Of a stretch of DNA of 64,000 bases, positions 54,984 through 64,000 are shown one piece after another. A program made the position numbers and the translations under genes. The stretch spans positions 7,916,589 to 7,980,588 of the forward strand of contig CM050652.1 in assembly GCA_027574665.1 (NCBI GenBank), in the 5' to 3' direction. The stretch comes from Rhynochetos jubatus (lineage: Eukaryota; Chordata; Aves; Eurypygiformes; Rhynochetidae). The notes beneath the pieces are model-generated. The model was not told the DNA's origin, ran no database searches, and saw only the letters and a list, made by a program, of their open reading frames with translations. The stretch's first letter is position 1. Each line of letters starts with the position of its first letter.

Positions 54984-55367
54984 TCATAGAATCACAGAAT
55001 GGTTTGGGTTGGAAGGGACCTTAAAGATCACCCAGTTCCAACCCCCCTGCCATGGGCAGGGACACCCTCCACTAGACCAGGTTGCTCCAAGCCTCATCCA
55101 GCCTGGCCTTGAACACTTCCAGGGATGGGGCATCCACAGCTTCTCTGGGCAACCTGTCCCAGTGCTTCACCACCCTCTCCAGGAAGAGCTTCTTCCTGAT
55201 ATCTAATCTAAATCTCCCTGCTTTCAGTTTAAACCCATTACCCCTTGTCCTGTCACTACAGGCTCTCGTAAAAATCCACCCCCACCCTCCCCTCACAACT
55301 TTCTTGTCAGCCCCTTCAGGTGCTGGAAGGTGCTATAAGGTCTCCCTGGAGCCTTCTCTTCTCCAGG
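54984..55367 (-). mobile_element. CR1 3' terminal part of the ORF2-less copy
   Basis: Contains the conserved C-terminal tail of the ORF2 reading region on the minus strand (frame with R-L-P-R-E-A-V-D-A-P-S-L-E-V-F and L-D-E-A-W-S-N-L-V) and the terminal GGTTGGAAGGGACC-type block. In intact CR1 this follows ORF2; here it follows ORF1 directly. It is very similar to the plus-strand copies at 11.5 kb and 61 kb. Confidence 0.92.
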
Positions 55368-55411
55368 CATCTGATGGTGTCACTACTGGTTTTGCCCCTT
55401 TCCAACCAAGT

Positions 55412-56484
55412 TTAAAGCCCTCTCGATGAGGCCCACCTCACAGGCAAGAATCCTTTTTCCCCCTGAGACAGCTGCACGCCATCTGTTGCCAGAGAGCCTG
55501 GTGCCATATAAACCTCCCCATACTCAGAAAACCTAAAACTCCGCTGTTCACACCAGCCTCAGCCACATGCTGCTCAGGTGTGCTTTCCTCTTCCTCCCAG
55601 TACTCTTCCCTGCTGCTAAAGGGATCAAGGAGAACACTACCTGTGCTCTGGATCCTGTAACCAGTTGCCCCAGTGCCCTGAAATCCCTTTGGATGGCTTT
55701 TGGATTCTTCTCCTCAGGCTTGTCACTGACCACCTGTATTACCAATAGTGGGTAATAATCAGAGGGCTTTACCAGACCAGGGAGCTCCCTGGCGATGTCC
55801 CTAACCCAGGCCCCAGGGAGGGAGCAGACTTCCCTTTGAGATGGGTCTGGGTGTCATATCAGGCCCTCTGTTCCCCTCAGAAGGGAATCACCTATGACAA
55901 TGACCCTCCTTTTCTTGACAGAAGCAGTCATAATGCATGGGCCTGATGGAGTCGTCCTGCACAACCCCTGGGATGGGCCTTCCTCTGCTCCCTCTGCAAT
56001 TCCCTGGCCCTTGAGTTCCAGAGCCCCATATCTATTCTGCAAGGGCAACTGGGAAGGGGAGGGCAGGCAGGAGGGGATGCACCTACCTCAGCAAGCAGGG
56101 ACCCGTTTCCAATCTGCTCCTCTCTTAAGTTCCTTCTATCCGCCTGATGGCAAGAGGATGTGGGATCCACTGCTGGCTCTGGGACCTCCATCTGCTGCCT
56201 TTTCCTCGGGGGTGGTAGGTTGGTGGAGTCCAGAGCTCTCTCCCTCTCACACTCCCTTGTACTCCTCAGCCTCTCCACCTCCCCCTTCAGCCCTGCCACC
56301 AGCTGAGCAGATCATCCCCCTGTTCACCCCTCACGCAGGGGACATCTCCGCTGCCCTCGGGTACCAGTGACAGGCTCAGGCACTCCCTGCAGCCGGACAC
56401 CTGGACAGCAGCACCCCTGAGCGGGAGCACCGCCTGGGTCGCCGCGTTCTTCCTAGCGATGCCTTTCCTCCAAGCGGCCGCCAT
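55412..56484 (-). pseudogene. CR1 ORF1 remnant with SGNH/esterase domain
   Basis: The likely start is the minus-strand ATG at 56484-56482, in good context (G at -3, G at +4). The first frame (56484 to about 56290) carries V-S-G-C-R-E-C and a later P-C-V-R-G, the remains of the ORF1 Cys-rich zinc-finger-like module; the last Cys of the second pair appears to be replaced by Gly. After a frameshift near 56300 comes a charged helical segment (K-G-E-V-E-R-L-R-S-T-R-E-C), a likely coiled coil. Another frame holds R-R-V-I-V-I-G-D-S-L-L-R-G (GDS codons 55892-55884), the catalytic-serine block of the SGNH/GDSL-type esterase known in CR1 ORF1, and a further frame the F-R-A-L-G-Q-L-V...Q-V-V-F-S-L-I-P block. 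It stops near 55412. At least three frameshifts make it non-functional. Domain naming relies on known CR1-type ORF1 proteins. Confidence 0.8.
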
Positions 56485-56522
56485 GGCTGGGCCCTGCCCG
56501 CACGCCTCGCCCGCTCGAACAG

Positions 56523-56530
56523 CCCCGCCC
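56523..56530 (-). promoter_or_regulatory. GC box (Sp1-type)
   Basis: CCCCGCCC on the plus strand, GGGGCGGGG-type core on the element's sense strand, about 40 bases upstream of the ORF1 ATG. Common in GC-rich DNA, so meaningful only with the neighbouring motifs. Confidence 0.4.
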
Positions 56531-56589
56531 TTCTGCCGCGCAGCGCTCCGGACCAGCGGCGCTCCCCGGGGCCCTTTAAATCTCCCGCG

Positions 56590-56604
56590 GTTGCTCCTGG
56601 CAAC
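56590..56604. promoter_or_regulatory. RFX X-box-like inverted repeat
   Basis: GTTGCTCCTGGCAAC: half-sites GTTGC and GCAAC in inverted orientation with the spacing of X-boxes bound by RFX factors (GTNRCC-N0-3-RGYAAC), with one mismatch in the left half-site. It lies about 106-120 bases upstream of the ORF1 start. Confidence 0.4.
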
Positions 56605-56622
56605 GCCCACGCTGGGTCCACC

Positions 56623-56632
56623 TCTCGCGAGA
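56623..56632. promoter_or_regulatory. TCTCGCGAGA palindrome (BANP/Kaiso-type site)
   Basis: An exact TCTCGCGAGA, extended to the 12-base palindrome CTCTCGCGAGAG at 56622-56633. This 10-mer is the known binding motif of BANP, a methylation-sensitive activator of CpG-island promoters, and was earlier linked to ZBTB33/Kaiso. Binding here is inference. Confidence 0.5.
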
Positions 56633-56757
56633 GCTGCCGCCCTCGGACGGGTCTCTGGGCTCCTCCTCGGGGTTCCCGGGCTCTGGAAACTTCCATGTCC
56701 CCCTCAATCTAACCCCAAGCCGCTGGGCTGACCCCTGGCGCTGCCGGGGTCGTCGTT

Positions 56758-59700
56758 GACATTCAGTTGCTGTTTCATAATGTAGTCAAAGTAACAGTGT
56801 CATATTTAAGTCAATTTTAAAATAAAAAGGAAAATTAGTTTTATTCACTTATGAATTAGCGTTAAAAGTAACTAATTTACAGAAATAGTAATAAAAACAG
56901 AACTGTGTTCACTAGGTAACCTACAGTTCTGGATGAGGATGGCCATTAATAAACAGAAGTGAGTGCAGAATTTTAAGTACCCTTCCTTAATCCAGAAATA
57001 TGTTCTGTGGAAACCTCACATAAGGGAGTGAGCAATTCAGCTCAGTCCATTAATTGCCTTAAATATCATGGCTGGTAATCTGCAAATTAGATTATAAAAC
57101 CTCCTTGCATATAAACAAATGCCAAGATAGATTGCCTCTGCTTTCTCAGCAATTAGTTTGTGAAACAGTTACTGCATTTTATGTTTAACAGTGTTAAAGA
57201 GCCAACAGTGATTTCACAGTAAAGCAGCTTCATAATGAATATTGGTTTTGTGAATCCTAAATCCAGTCGTTAGATGTTTATGGTTGCCCATATAACTCAG
57301 TTTTGAGAAATACTTCTGGTCTCCACTTTATCTAATCAGGTCCTTCCTACGCCGCTGGTCAGCCAGGACCTGGGGCTCCAGGCCCCTGCAGGGACATTGT
57401 ATGTCCAGTTTTCCCCAGATGTGCTGGTTTTTTTTCCTTACTTCCCCATAAATGTGTGGGATATTGAGAAGTTACCATATTATCCAGTGGTTTTGGGACG
57501 TCTGCTGTATCTGACAAGTGAGGTGGACAGACAATAGCTCTAGCTGGGATGTTCTACACCTAGAAATCAGGGGTGACCATAGTGCACATTACTCACAGTG
57601 ACTTTCACATTCTGGGGAAAGGAACAGTTAAAGGTATTAAAATGCCTTTCTAGACCACAGCAACTAACAACTAGGTCCACAGACAGCCCACCCTTTCACA
57701 TCTGCTGCGGGTGTGAATTCAGTGGCACAGGCCTGCGTACAGAGCTGTTCCTCACCACTTGGTCATGACACACACATCTTATGAAATCTCCATTTTAAGA
57801 GAGAGTCAAATAGATCAAGTTTAAACTATTGGAAAAACTGTTACTGGTGTCAGCATGCAACTAGGAAGGCCACTTCCCAGTCCTACCGCAGCTGTAGCTT
57901 ATTGCAAGAGAAATACTGACTTTTCCTTCTCCTTATGTTGGCCTTTGCCATTAAATCAGCTTATCAAGCTCTGCTTCCTCACCAACTCTTGACCACAAGT
58001 TATTGGCTTCCTCAGGCCTAGGACAGAGAGGCAACAGCTATTAGATACTAGGGTAGTACAGGGTTGACACACAGGGCTCAACATCTCAAATCACATAAGC
58101 ACAAGGGACATCAGCGTGCTTAAGCTCTCTCCCAAGACCCTGGGACTGCCAAAAGGAGACCCAGCACACCCTGCAATGCTGAGCAGTAAGGAGATGGAAA
58201 GCTCTTGTCCTCAAAGATTTTGGCAACCAATCAAGCTGATGTGGCACCAGAGGAGTCTGCAGCCCAAAAGCCCCTGCTGCGCTCAGGCATCCCGGCTGCT
58301 CCTTCAGAACCCCAAAAAATGCAGGAAGGTACAGATGAAAGATACTCAAAGGGTAATTTCCTCAGTCAGGTGCCAAAGGGCTGGGACATCCCAAAGAGCA
58401 TAGGATGCCATGGCCTGGTGCCCACAGTGAATCAAGGGAGTTCAGACTCCTGTGGCTCTGTAGTAACCCAGCTGAGTTGTTTGCAGGACTTGCAGTTCTT
58501 GGCAGCATTTAGCTACCCACCGCTACCTGGAGATGTTGTGTCATGCTGCCTTGCAGAGCATGGGCACATCATCTTGCAGGTGCAACTCCAAGGGACTCTT
58601 CCAGAGTTCAATGGCTGCAGAGCAATAAGGAGTTTATCTCCAGGCTTTATCACTCCAGAGAAGTACCTCAAACCAAACACCTTGTCTCCAAGGTACTACA
58701 GAGTACTCCTTTAGAAGACATCTTCTTGTATGTTGTTATACCGTGTTCTGGGTGGTATCTTCCACTGAGCTTCTAGGAAACAGTTAATAGCAGCAACAAG
58801 GTGGAGACAGGAGAGCTGCACTTCACCCTCCTAAAGCAAGTACGGCAAAACACACACTTAGAGGGACGCTGATGGCATATCACTTGGCTTCTCACATACA
58901 TATATAACCCTTATGCTCTGTAGTGCCATTTTGTTGCATTTGTTTCCTTAATTTTCTAGGATGGTATTAATACACCAAGTTCTTCCCCCCTCAGACACAG
59001 CTGTTTGATTTGCAAAGTGTGGTAAACCTTGCACTGGTGGTTTCAATGTGCCACTCCGCTTACAGAGGCAGCTGGAAAACCATGCTTCATTCTTTCCAAA
59101 GTAAATAAATGTAAAATAATATTTTATTCTGCATTTTCAGCTATGCTGTGTGTCTAAATTAGTCTGCTGAGCTCAATAGATTTTCCTAGTGAAATTAAGG
59201 AGGATTTAGATCATCTTCTCACTGAGAAAATATATTTCACCTCTTCTACACACAAACAGCTGGTAGCTCAGAGATGTGCATTTTACTTGGAGTGCCTTCC
59301 CTTGGGTAAGCAAATGCCTGTTATATTCTGCAAGATGTTGTCACTTGGGGAAGTACAAGTCTGAGCTGAGGGCAGTGTTATCTCCGTGACATCGCACAGT
59401 CCCAGTGCTACAATGCCTAAGTGCTCAGATATGCAAAGGCCACGCTGAGATGCAATATTCAGACCATGAATTTTGCACCATTATAACAACTTGACAGCTC
59501 TCATTTCCCCAACGTCCTCAGCAGAATGTGAAGTGGCACAGGTAGGAGTGCAGAAAAGCCATGCCTTTAGAGTGGCCATTAAGAAAACACACACTCAAAG
59601 CTTAAACAAAATATGGTGTTAGCTTTGGTCTGTGTCACCAGGGAATCAGGCTCCATGTGCATAACTAATACATGGGGGTTTTAGGAGAGAACAAGAATAT

Positions 59701-60599
59701 TTGTTGTTGAATTTCTTTGAGATCCCAAGAAGCAGTGGTTCAGCACAGTCTCTCCAAAGATCTCAGCACATGGCTCAGGACATCCTAGCTGGGTTCCATG
59801 CTCAGAGGTGGGAGTGCTTTCCCTTCTCAGTGGCGGTCTGTACTGTTGTCCTCATGCTCAACGTAGCCCTGAGGGCCCCACACACCTCCTGGTCCATATA
59901 ATGCAAGAGACTATTAGTGTGAACCCAGGGTAACAGCCTGACTCACCCAACACTCTCCTGAGCAAAGCATGTCTCCAAATCCTCAAGGTAGATGCAATTT
60001 GATTGCCCCACTTATGTTTAGTCACACAGTCAGTCTCTTGGCCAGCATTGCTTACTAATCCGAGCAGACAGTGCACAAGTTGTGTATGGCTACATTTGGT
60101 CTTCCCCTATTTGAACTCCTTATGCAGGAGCCACCATAGAGATATCATGTGAGACCCGTTTAGCTGTAACAGAGAGCTTTTCATAACCTGTTTAAAAAAC
60201 AAGTAAATAAACAACCAAAACCCCATACACCAAGTTCAGTTGGCTCAACTACACTTTCCTGTACCAGTGAGTTTTACCTGCCTGTGACAAATTGGGTATC
60301 CTTAGGAAGGAAAAGCTGAGCCCAGCATCTGGAAATTGGTAATCAAGCAGCTGAAGGTCAGCCATAAAATCTACATCTCCTCTCTCCTGGCCAGTGAAAT
60401 ACTAATAGTCTACAACCCATTCAAGTTCTTGCTTCAGAGCATTAGATTTTCTATGCAAACAGGAAACTGCAACCTTGGACTGAAAAAGAAAGCTATTTCC
60501 AAGGCCAAAGAGATGACAGAAACCTTACTGTTATCTCTGATAATGACTTTTCCGTCTTTCCCAGAAACCACCTCTCTCCACTCTCCCTTATTCCTTCAG
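56758..60599. other. Non-coding, no gene recognised
   Basis: AT-rich at first, GC-richer from 58.0 to 58.8 kb. The plus-strand frame at 58205-58714 (169 codons) is the longest in the window but has no domain, signal sequence or low-complexity bias pointing to function, and no splice or promoter context. No repeat family is recognised. Confidence 0.55.
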
Positions 60600-61297
60600 C
60601 ACAAATACAGGCTGGGCAGAGAACGGATCAAGAGCAGCCTTGAGGAGAAGGACTTGGGGGTACTGGTGTGCGCTGGCAGCCCAGAAAGCCAACTGTATCC
60701 TGGACTATGTCCAGAGCAGCGTGGCCAGCAGGTCGTGGGAGGGGATTCTCCCTCTCTACTCTGCTCCCATAAAATCCCACCCGGAGTACTGCGTCCAGCT
60801 CTGGGGCACCCAACATAAGAAGGATATTGACCGGTTGGAGTGAGTCCAGAGGAGGCCATGAAGATGCTTAGAGGGCTGGAGCACCTCTGCTATGGGGACA
60901 GGCTGAGAGAGTTGGGCTTGTTCAGCCTGGAGAAGAGAAGGCTCCAGGGAGACCTTATAGCACCTCCCAGTACCTGAAGGGGGCCTACAAGGAAGCTGGG
61001 GGGGATGTTTTACAAGGGCAGGGAGTGACAGGACAAAGGGTAATGGGTTTAAATTGAAAGTGGGGAGATTTACATTAGATATAAGGAAGACATTCTTCAT
61101 GGAGAGGGTGGTGAGGCACTGGGACAGGTTGCCCAGAGAAGCTGTGGATGCCCCATCCCTGGAAGTGTCCGAGGCCAGGCTGGATGAGGCTTGGAGCAAC
61201 CTGGTCTAGTGGAGGGTGTCCCTGCCCCTGGCAGGGGGTTGGAACTGGATGATCTTTAAGGTCCCTTCCAACCCAAACCATTTCGTCATTCTATGAT
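60600..61297 (+). mobile_element. CR1 LINE, 5'-truncated (ORF2 end + 3' UTR)
   Basis: Begins abruptly at ACAAATACAGGCTGGGCAGA, the CR1 ORF2 segment encoding Y-R-L-G, and continues through the ORF2 C-terminus (K-S-S-L-E-E-K-D-L-G-V-L-V; then, after a deletion of roughly 25-30 bases near 60667, A-L-A-A-Q-K-A-N and [30 protein letters not shown]). The 3' UTR ends at GATGATCTTTAAGGTCCC and CATTCTATGA. It is in the same subfamily group as the copies at 11.5 kb and 55 kb. The deletion breaks the frame, and no endonuclease or RT catalytic core is present. Confidence 0.95.
60640..60843 (+). pseudogene. CR1 ORF2 C-terminal remnant
   Basis: An open stretch of 67 codons runs through the deletion scar and carries the conserved CR1 tail words A-A-Q-K-A-N, L-D-Y-V-Q-S-S-V-A-S-R, I-L-P-L-Y-S-A and [12 protein letters not shown]. 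It lies downstream of the reverse transcriptase domain and cannot function alone. Confidence 0.8.
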
Positions 61298-61451
61298 ATA
61301 AAATCTTCAAAGGCTTTTGTAATCACTGGATCAGTCTCACCTGGCAGGGACCTGAGCAAGCACAAGAGCAGTTATGCCCAAACACCTCAAGGCAACAGGC
61401 TCAGAGTGAGAAATAGCTGGCAAGATGCTTTTTCCCTTGGATCTTTAGACA

Positions 61452-61491
61452 ATCATAGAATGCTTAGGGTTGGAAGGGACCTTAAAGATCA
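61452..61491 (-). mobile_element. CR1 3'-tail stub
   Basis: A 40-bp piece, ATCATAGAATGCTTAGGGTT then GGAAGGGACCTTAAAGATCA, identical in type to the terminal bases of CR1 read in antisense. It is either an extremely 5'-truncated insertion or the remainder of a deleted copy. It points towards the plus-strand CR1 that ends about 155 bp away, so the two tails converge. Confidence 0.85.
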
Positions 61492-64000
61492 GCAGTGCTA
61501 AGGCATTTTCCAATAACACGTGCAAACATCAGGCATGGTCCATGTACACAAGTGCAGAAGGTCTCGTTCTCTCGGCTGACTGCACATAGTTAGAACAACC
61601 CCAATCTGACAGGTGGATGCAGCAACCTGGTGCAGTGCTGTACCTGTGCACCTATTTATTGAGAGATGGCCTTGCCTTTGCTTGAGGAACGGTATTTGAA
61701 TAGATAGCACCATGCAGAGATGAAGCAGGCCCTTTCCCTTCTTGCACCAAGTTTATCAAGAGATAGGTAAAATCAATTAAGAGAATAAGGAATTTCTCTG
61801 TTTTGCATCAACAAATAAATGGTAGCGAAAAGGGATGTTGCTTCAAACTAGGAGCCAGTGAATTCCCAGTGTAGACCGAGTGGGTCTTCGCATGTGGAGG
61901 CCACTGGGACCACTGCAGTCAGTGCCTTGCAACACCTCTTCTAACTTCTCAGTAAGGACGGCACCAAATCTGTGGGGGTCGCATATGCCTCCTTCCTCCC
62001 ATGGTGAAAGCATCTAAACAGCTACTTCCGAATGCATTTAATCACTGAACATTCTTTTTTTCAGGCAAGAAGATTCCCATATCCCTTCTAGTGAGCTTAA
62101 AACAAGTGAGAAGTCTGAAAGTATTTAGATGGGTTCCAGTGAAAGCATGGAGAAATGCAGCAACATCAACAAAAGACACAAAAAACCCCACAGAACCAGA
62201 TGGACTGAAGCTATTCACATACTGTAGTCATATTCAGCACACAGTGTCCAGGAGAAAATTAATGAGAAGAAAATAAAATTGAAACAAAACGTTTTATTTC
62301 AGTAATTTCTATACTCCATGAGTTATATTTAGAAAGGTAGCTAATAGGATATCCCCATAATAAAGATGTCTGTGTTTTGTTTGGGAAAAAAATAAATGTT
62401 TTATTTGATTTGAAAAAAAATAATGAAAAAGATTACTTTGGGTTTAGGCTGACCTAAAATGTTCCTTCTACTTCTGAATTCAATCAAACAAACAGAAAAT
62501 CAAAAAAGTCAATTATATGCTAAGCCTTGTGAGTGACACACACACAGAAACAGGTAATTGAACTTCAGCCTCTCAGATTTATCTTTCCATCCTCCCTTTC
62601 TTCAGAGACAAAGAACACTGTTTTCATTAAAATACAGTTAAATACTCTAATTCTATTAATGCAAACCTTTCCAAGTATATTGTGTAATTTGAGGAGGTCT
62701 GCTTAGAAGCGTGTGACCTTTTACAGTGCCGGATCTAAGCAAAATGAAAACAGTTTTCTTTACAGTCATTCGGAATAGCTTCTTGTGAATTAGATAATGA
62801 TAATTTCCTTTAAAATGTCAGATAAACTTAAAATCAATTTAGTTCTCCTAGCTTGCATTATGACTCAAGTGTTCTCAGGCAAGTTCCTATCCAGACAACA
62901 TATTTAATTCTATGTTTACCTCAAATGACATAAATAGAAGCCTGTATAACTCATATTATGTAGTGATGTTTGTTAAACAAAAATTTGATGTATTTGGTTT
63001 ATGTTCTGGGAATACATCTAGAAAACAATTTGTAGCCTCGACATTACCGATGGCTGAATGATTGCTGCACAAGTGTAAGTGCTGTGTGCCTTTTAACAAA
63101 TAATGAGCTAGAATGTCTTTATTGCTTTGCTAATTAATACAAGTTTAGTTCAGGGCTCTAACTTAGCATGAGATATCATGTATTTCCTTTGCACAACAGT
63201 GCCTGAGTTTCCCTTATTGTATTGTAAAGAGAGGAATATAATTTCTACTGCAGTTTTAGGATACTCTGTGGAAATCAATAGCTTGGCTAAAATTTTCTTC
63301 TCTGTTTTATCACAGACTGTGAAATGGTAAAAGTGAAATGAGGATTCATGTCATTGCTATTGCTACTAACACCAGTTAACAAGGCCAATAAAAAACCCAC
63401 AAGAACAAAAGAAAACCAAAAAACCAGAAGGGAAAAGACAAAGAAAGAATCAGATTAAAAAAAAAAGAAAAAGATAAAGGAAAAGTTTGACAACAATTTT
63501 TCAAAAGACTGAAAAAAGATGTTGAAAGAACAAAGGGTGAAAAAGGATTTTAGCAAAAAACAGTATAGATTTTGGCAGCTGTTACATCCACAAGCTTCCT
63601 TTTAAATCAGCAGCACCAGTAAGTCGCTCAGGAATCAGCTGACACTAGTCAGCAAGTTTTGAAGGAATTATAACAACTTATGTGTTTGTGTGTGCCAGGG
63701 ATATAAGAGGGACATGAAGAAAAATAAAATTAACTCTAGGGGATCAGTAAAATATAGCCATGAGATCTTACAGATGATCCCTATCCATTTTTCTGTGGTG
63801 GGTGATACAATCACTACAGTATAAGGTTTTAGTCTGGCCATTTTTGTTACCCTGCATCTGTAAACCTGTGCATTCATTTGCCACAAAGATCTATTTTTAA
63901 ATGTAGATATCGTGCTGCTGGAGAAGAAACCAAATTCCCAAATGGTATTAAAACTGGCTTTGGTAAAATTAACATTTGTACTCAAACTGTTACAGTTCTC
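61492..64000. other. Non-coding, no gene recognised
   Basis: AT-rich, with A-rich runs at about 62398-62420 and 63386-63490. The minus-strand frame at 63668-63985 (105 codons) is in AT-rich DNA and resembles no protein. A conserved-looking homeodomain-word block (TTGCTTTGCTAATTAATAC near 63123-63141) is present but cannot be judged without alignment. Confidence 0.55.
63386..63490 (+). repeat. A-rich low-complexity tract
   Basis: About 100 bases, mostly A with scattered G and C, including a 10-base A run near 63457. No adjacent retrocopy is recognisable. Confidence 0.7.

Larger units (their letters stand above)
54984..56757 (-). mobile_element. CR1 LINE with both ends but ORF2 missing
   Basis: On the minus strand the order is CpG-rich 5' UTR (56757-56485), ORF1 (56484 to about 55412, frameshifted), a short spacer, then directly the CR1 3' end (55367-54984) finishing at CCATTCTGTGATTCTATGAT. 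Almost all CR1 copies are 5'-truncated, so a copy that keeps the promoter and ORF1 yet lacks about 3 kb of ORF2 is unusual. The internal junction is at 55367/55368, where the 3' part resumes at the CCTGGAGAAGAGAAGGCTCC segment. In the copies at 11.5 and 60.9 kb this segment is preceded by GGCTTGTTCAG. No clear target-site duplication is visible, as is normal for CR1. The upper end is set by the abrupt fall of GC content and is uncertain by about 20 bases. Confidence 0.88.
56485..56757 (-). promoter_or_regulatory. CpG-rich CR1 5' UTR/internal promoter
   Basis: About 270 bp at high GC, with some 30 CpG sites between 56390 and 56757, sharply bounded by AT-rich flank at about 56758. Full-length bird CR1 elements carry GC-rich 5' UTRs with promoter activity that differ between subfamilies. 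Visible binding-site-like words are a GC box, an RFX X-box-like inverted repeat and a TCTCGCGAGA palindrome (listed separately). CpG density this high in an old non-functional copy suggests either recent insertion or protection from germline methylation. Confidence 0.65.

Noticed and set aside
56459-56731. Plus-strand frame with a perfect GCCGCCATGG start context in the CpG-rich block
   Set aside because: It is antisense to the CR1 5' UTR and ORF1 start. The CR1 sense reading explains the sequence, and high GC explains the open frame.
58205-58714. Longest open frame in the window (169 codons, plus strand)
   Set aside because: No recognisable domain, signal peptide or promoter context, and the frame lies in a GC-richer patch where stops are rarer. 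A single-exon gene is not supported.
60336-60818. 160-codon plus-strand frame
   Set aside because: Its first half is unique non-coding DNA and its second half runs into CR1 in a frame that differs from the ORF2 remnant; a chance fusion across the CR1 boundary.
1-64000. tRNA, rRNA, snRNA, known microRNA, CRISPR or endogenous retrovirus
   Set aside because: I looked for characteristic words of common small RNAs and for LTR-like or retroviral coding signatures and found none convincing; no direct-repeat/spacer array is present.

Overview
The window looks like avian nuclear DNA. The evidence is four clear CR1 (chicken-repeat-1) LINE copies plus one 40-bp stub, all with the bird-type 3' end (a block near GGTTGGAAGGGACC running into a short ATTCTATGA-type tail). 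Between them lies AT-rich, mostly single-copy sequence with many stop codons, short microsatellites and a few very old repeat remnants. No bacterial-style operon, rRNA, tRNA, CRISPR array or intact protein-coding gene is visible. The long reading frames are either CR1 or have no recognisable protein content. The setting is most likely an intergenic gene desert or a very large intron.

Layout. 1-11452: non-coding, with an old palindromic amniote-repeat remnant near 10.56 kb and a T-rich run at 11.1-11.2 kb. 11453-11945: CR1 3' end, plus strand. 11946-18477: non-coding, with an (AG)n microsatellite and an octamer-like AT-rich block at 14 kb. 18478-19332: older CR1, minus strand. 19333-46899: non-coding, with a MIR-like scrap (24.65 kb), another hairpin-repeat remnant (25.3 kb), a homeodomain/POU-site-rich block (29.3-29.7 kb) and a small CpG cluster (35.6 kb). 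46900-48260: CpG-enriched region with three phase-compatible splice-site-bounded segments on the minus strand, the best candidate for an unannotated transcript start. 48261-54983: non-coding. 54984-56757: the most informative element, a CR1 copy on the minus strand with its 5' end, CpG-rich promoter/5' UTR, frameshifted ORF1 (zinc-finger-like, coiled-coil and SGNH/esterase parts) and 3' tail, but no ORF2. 56758-60599: non-coding. 60600-61297: CR1 with the end of ORF2 and the 3' UTR, plus strand. 61452-61491: CR1 stub, minus strand. 61492-64000: non-coding and A-rich near the end.

The two strongest leads are the ORF2-less CR1 at 55-56.8 kb, whose internal junction fits loss of ORF2 by RNA splicing before insertion and whose 5' UTR holds a perfect TCTCGCGAGA palindrome, an RFX-like X-box and a GC box; and the CpG-enriched block at 47-48 kb with splice-like segments. 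Both are inferences from sequence reading alone. No alignment or transcript data were available.
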